64,000 bases of DNA from Elysia crispata (lineage: Eukaryota > Mollusca > Gastropoda > Plakobranchidae), in NCBI GenBank assembly GCA_033675545.1, contig JAWDGP010007412.1, forward strand, positions 2,310,844-2,374,843. Direction: 5' to 3'. Numbering within the stretch: the first letter of the stretch is position 1; the number at the start of each line of letters is the position of its first letter. A model generated the notes under the pieces. It was not told the DNA's origin. It did not search any database and saw only the letters and a list, made by a program, of their open reading frames with translations. This document shows positions 63,155 through 64,000 of this stretch, piece by piece. Position numbers and translations under genes: made by a program.

Positions 63155-64000
63155 CTGTAGATGTAAAATGAAGAAAAATCATCCGTCATTGGATCAGCAT
63201 TATGAATAAATTTCTAAACATATCAAAAATTATTTTTCTGCTTTCCATAACATTGGCATAACACACGCACAAGTACATATATACTCTTCTTCTCACCTCA
63301 ATGTGTTTTTAAAAAGTGGACCATTTCACCTCTATGACAATTGAAAGTTGAAAAACAGTATGTCACTATGTGCATTAAGTCGTTAAGGCTGTTTTGTACG
63401 ATTTATGTTATATGTGGTATTGTGGTGCAGAATAATTTACTTGACTCTCATGCTTTTTACTTCACACATATGTAAAACTAGTTCCGGAAGTAAACAGTAA
63501 ATATACCTATTTGATTCAGATACACTCATTTGTAGTAGAGAATCTTACAGATCTGAGATATATATATATATATTAATGTTTCTCTTGTTTCTTTGTTCAA
63601 ATTCGTTGTCTTGATAACAACAACCCGATTCGCTTTTTTTTCTCTTCATTTTCTTTTCATTTCCGACATCATCAACAGCAGATGGCATATTGAATTGCTA
63701 CGATGGCTCTTTCTTCAAACTACTGAACTGCATTTTGGACATTTCCAAAGCCAATAACATGAACTGGATATATTGTAATTATGGGCCTTATTTCAGTCCT
63801 TCACGATCTCAATTCTGTTTGTGCATGGGATACTATGATCTATTTCTAGGCGAGCGCGTCAACTTTATCTTCATTCCTTTACCTAAATTCTTTAACTTTG
63901 TAGTATGAGGAATTGAACTAATTTCAGCATTGGCTCTGATACGGTTTTCAATACAGTTTTATGCCTTTTCAGGTTTGTATTGTGATTTAGCCAGTCTTGT
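63155..64000 (-). other. Graf: Graf intron, upstream part
   Basis: I looked for the preceding BAR exon (the ...FADSLNEFKF... region of GRAF1) on the minus strand and saw no match. A 72-codon + strand ORF at 63,690-63,908 has no recognisable motif. Confidence 0.5.

Overview
The window is animal nuclear DNA: low GC, coding sequence in short exons with GT/AG junctions, very long (GA)n, (AAT)n and (TA)n microsatellites, and decayed LINE, SINE and Tc1/mariner-type elements. The mix, including a trypsin-like pseudogene of a type I associate with molluscs and many GATCTAGATC-like palindromes, suggests a mollusc, perhaps a gastropod. That assignment is inference. Almost every long ORF made of Ser-Leu, Arg-Glu, poly-Tyr or poly-Ala is a microsatellite read as protein.

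Right half (about 30-63.2 kb, minus strand): one gene, the 5'-truncated orthologue of GRAF / Rho GTPase-activating protein 26/42/10. I could place 26 coding exons, plus one candidate 12-nt microexon, whose reading phases all join. They run from inside the BAR domain (63,154) through the PH, RhoGAP and SH3 domains to the stop at 29,975. The visible part encodes about 777 residues; the first exons lie beyond 64,000. The protein would bind curved membrane through BAR-PH, switch off Rho-family GTPases through RhoGAP, and recruit proline-rich partners through SH3. The linker between RhoGAP and SH3 is split into small, mostly phase-symmetric exons, which suggests alternative splicing.

Inside a Graf intron (47,484-48,477), 28 nt past a 5' splice site, sits a strange mariner derivative. 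Two copies of the element's 3' half lie head to head, with 425-bp arms that look identical, a 144-bp spacer, and TA on both sides. It is the most unusual object in the window. All six long intronic (GA)n arrays of Graf are (CU)n in the sense transcript.

Left part (0-30 kb): the last four exons I could chain of a second minus-strand gene (4,714-7,060), product not recognised; a degraded LINE reverse transcriptase (about 7.5-8.55 kb); a pogo/Tigger-like MITE (9,076-9,512); another foldback MITE (12,184-12,403); copies of a tRNA-derived SINE-like family; a multiply frameshifted trypsin-like peptidase pseudogene (14,067-15,055); a CT-rich duplicated block (18-20.5 kb); and long AT-rich tracts where I see nothing coding.
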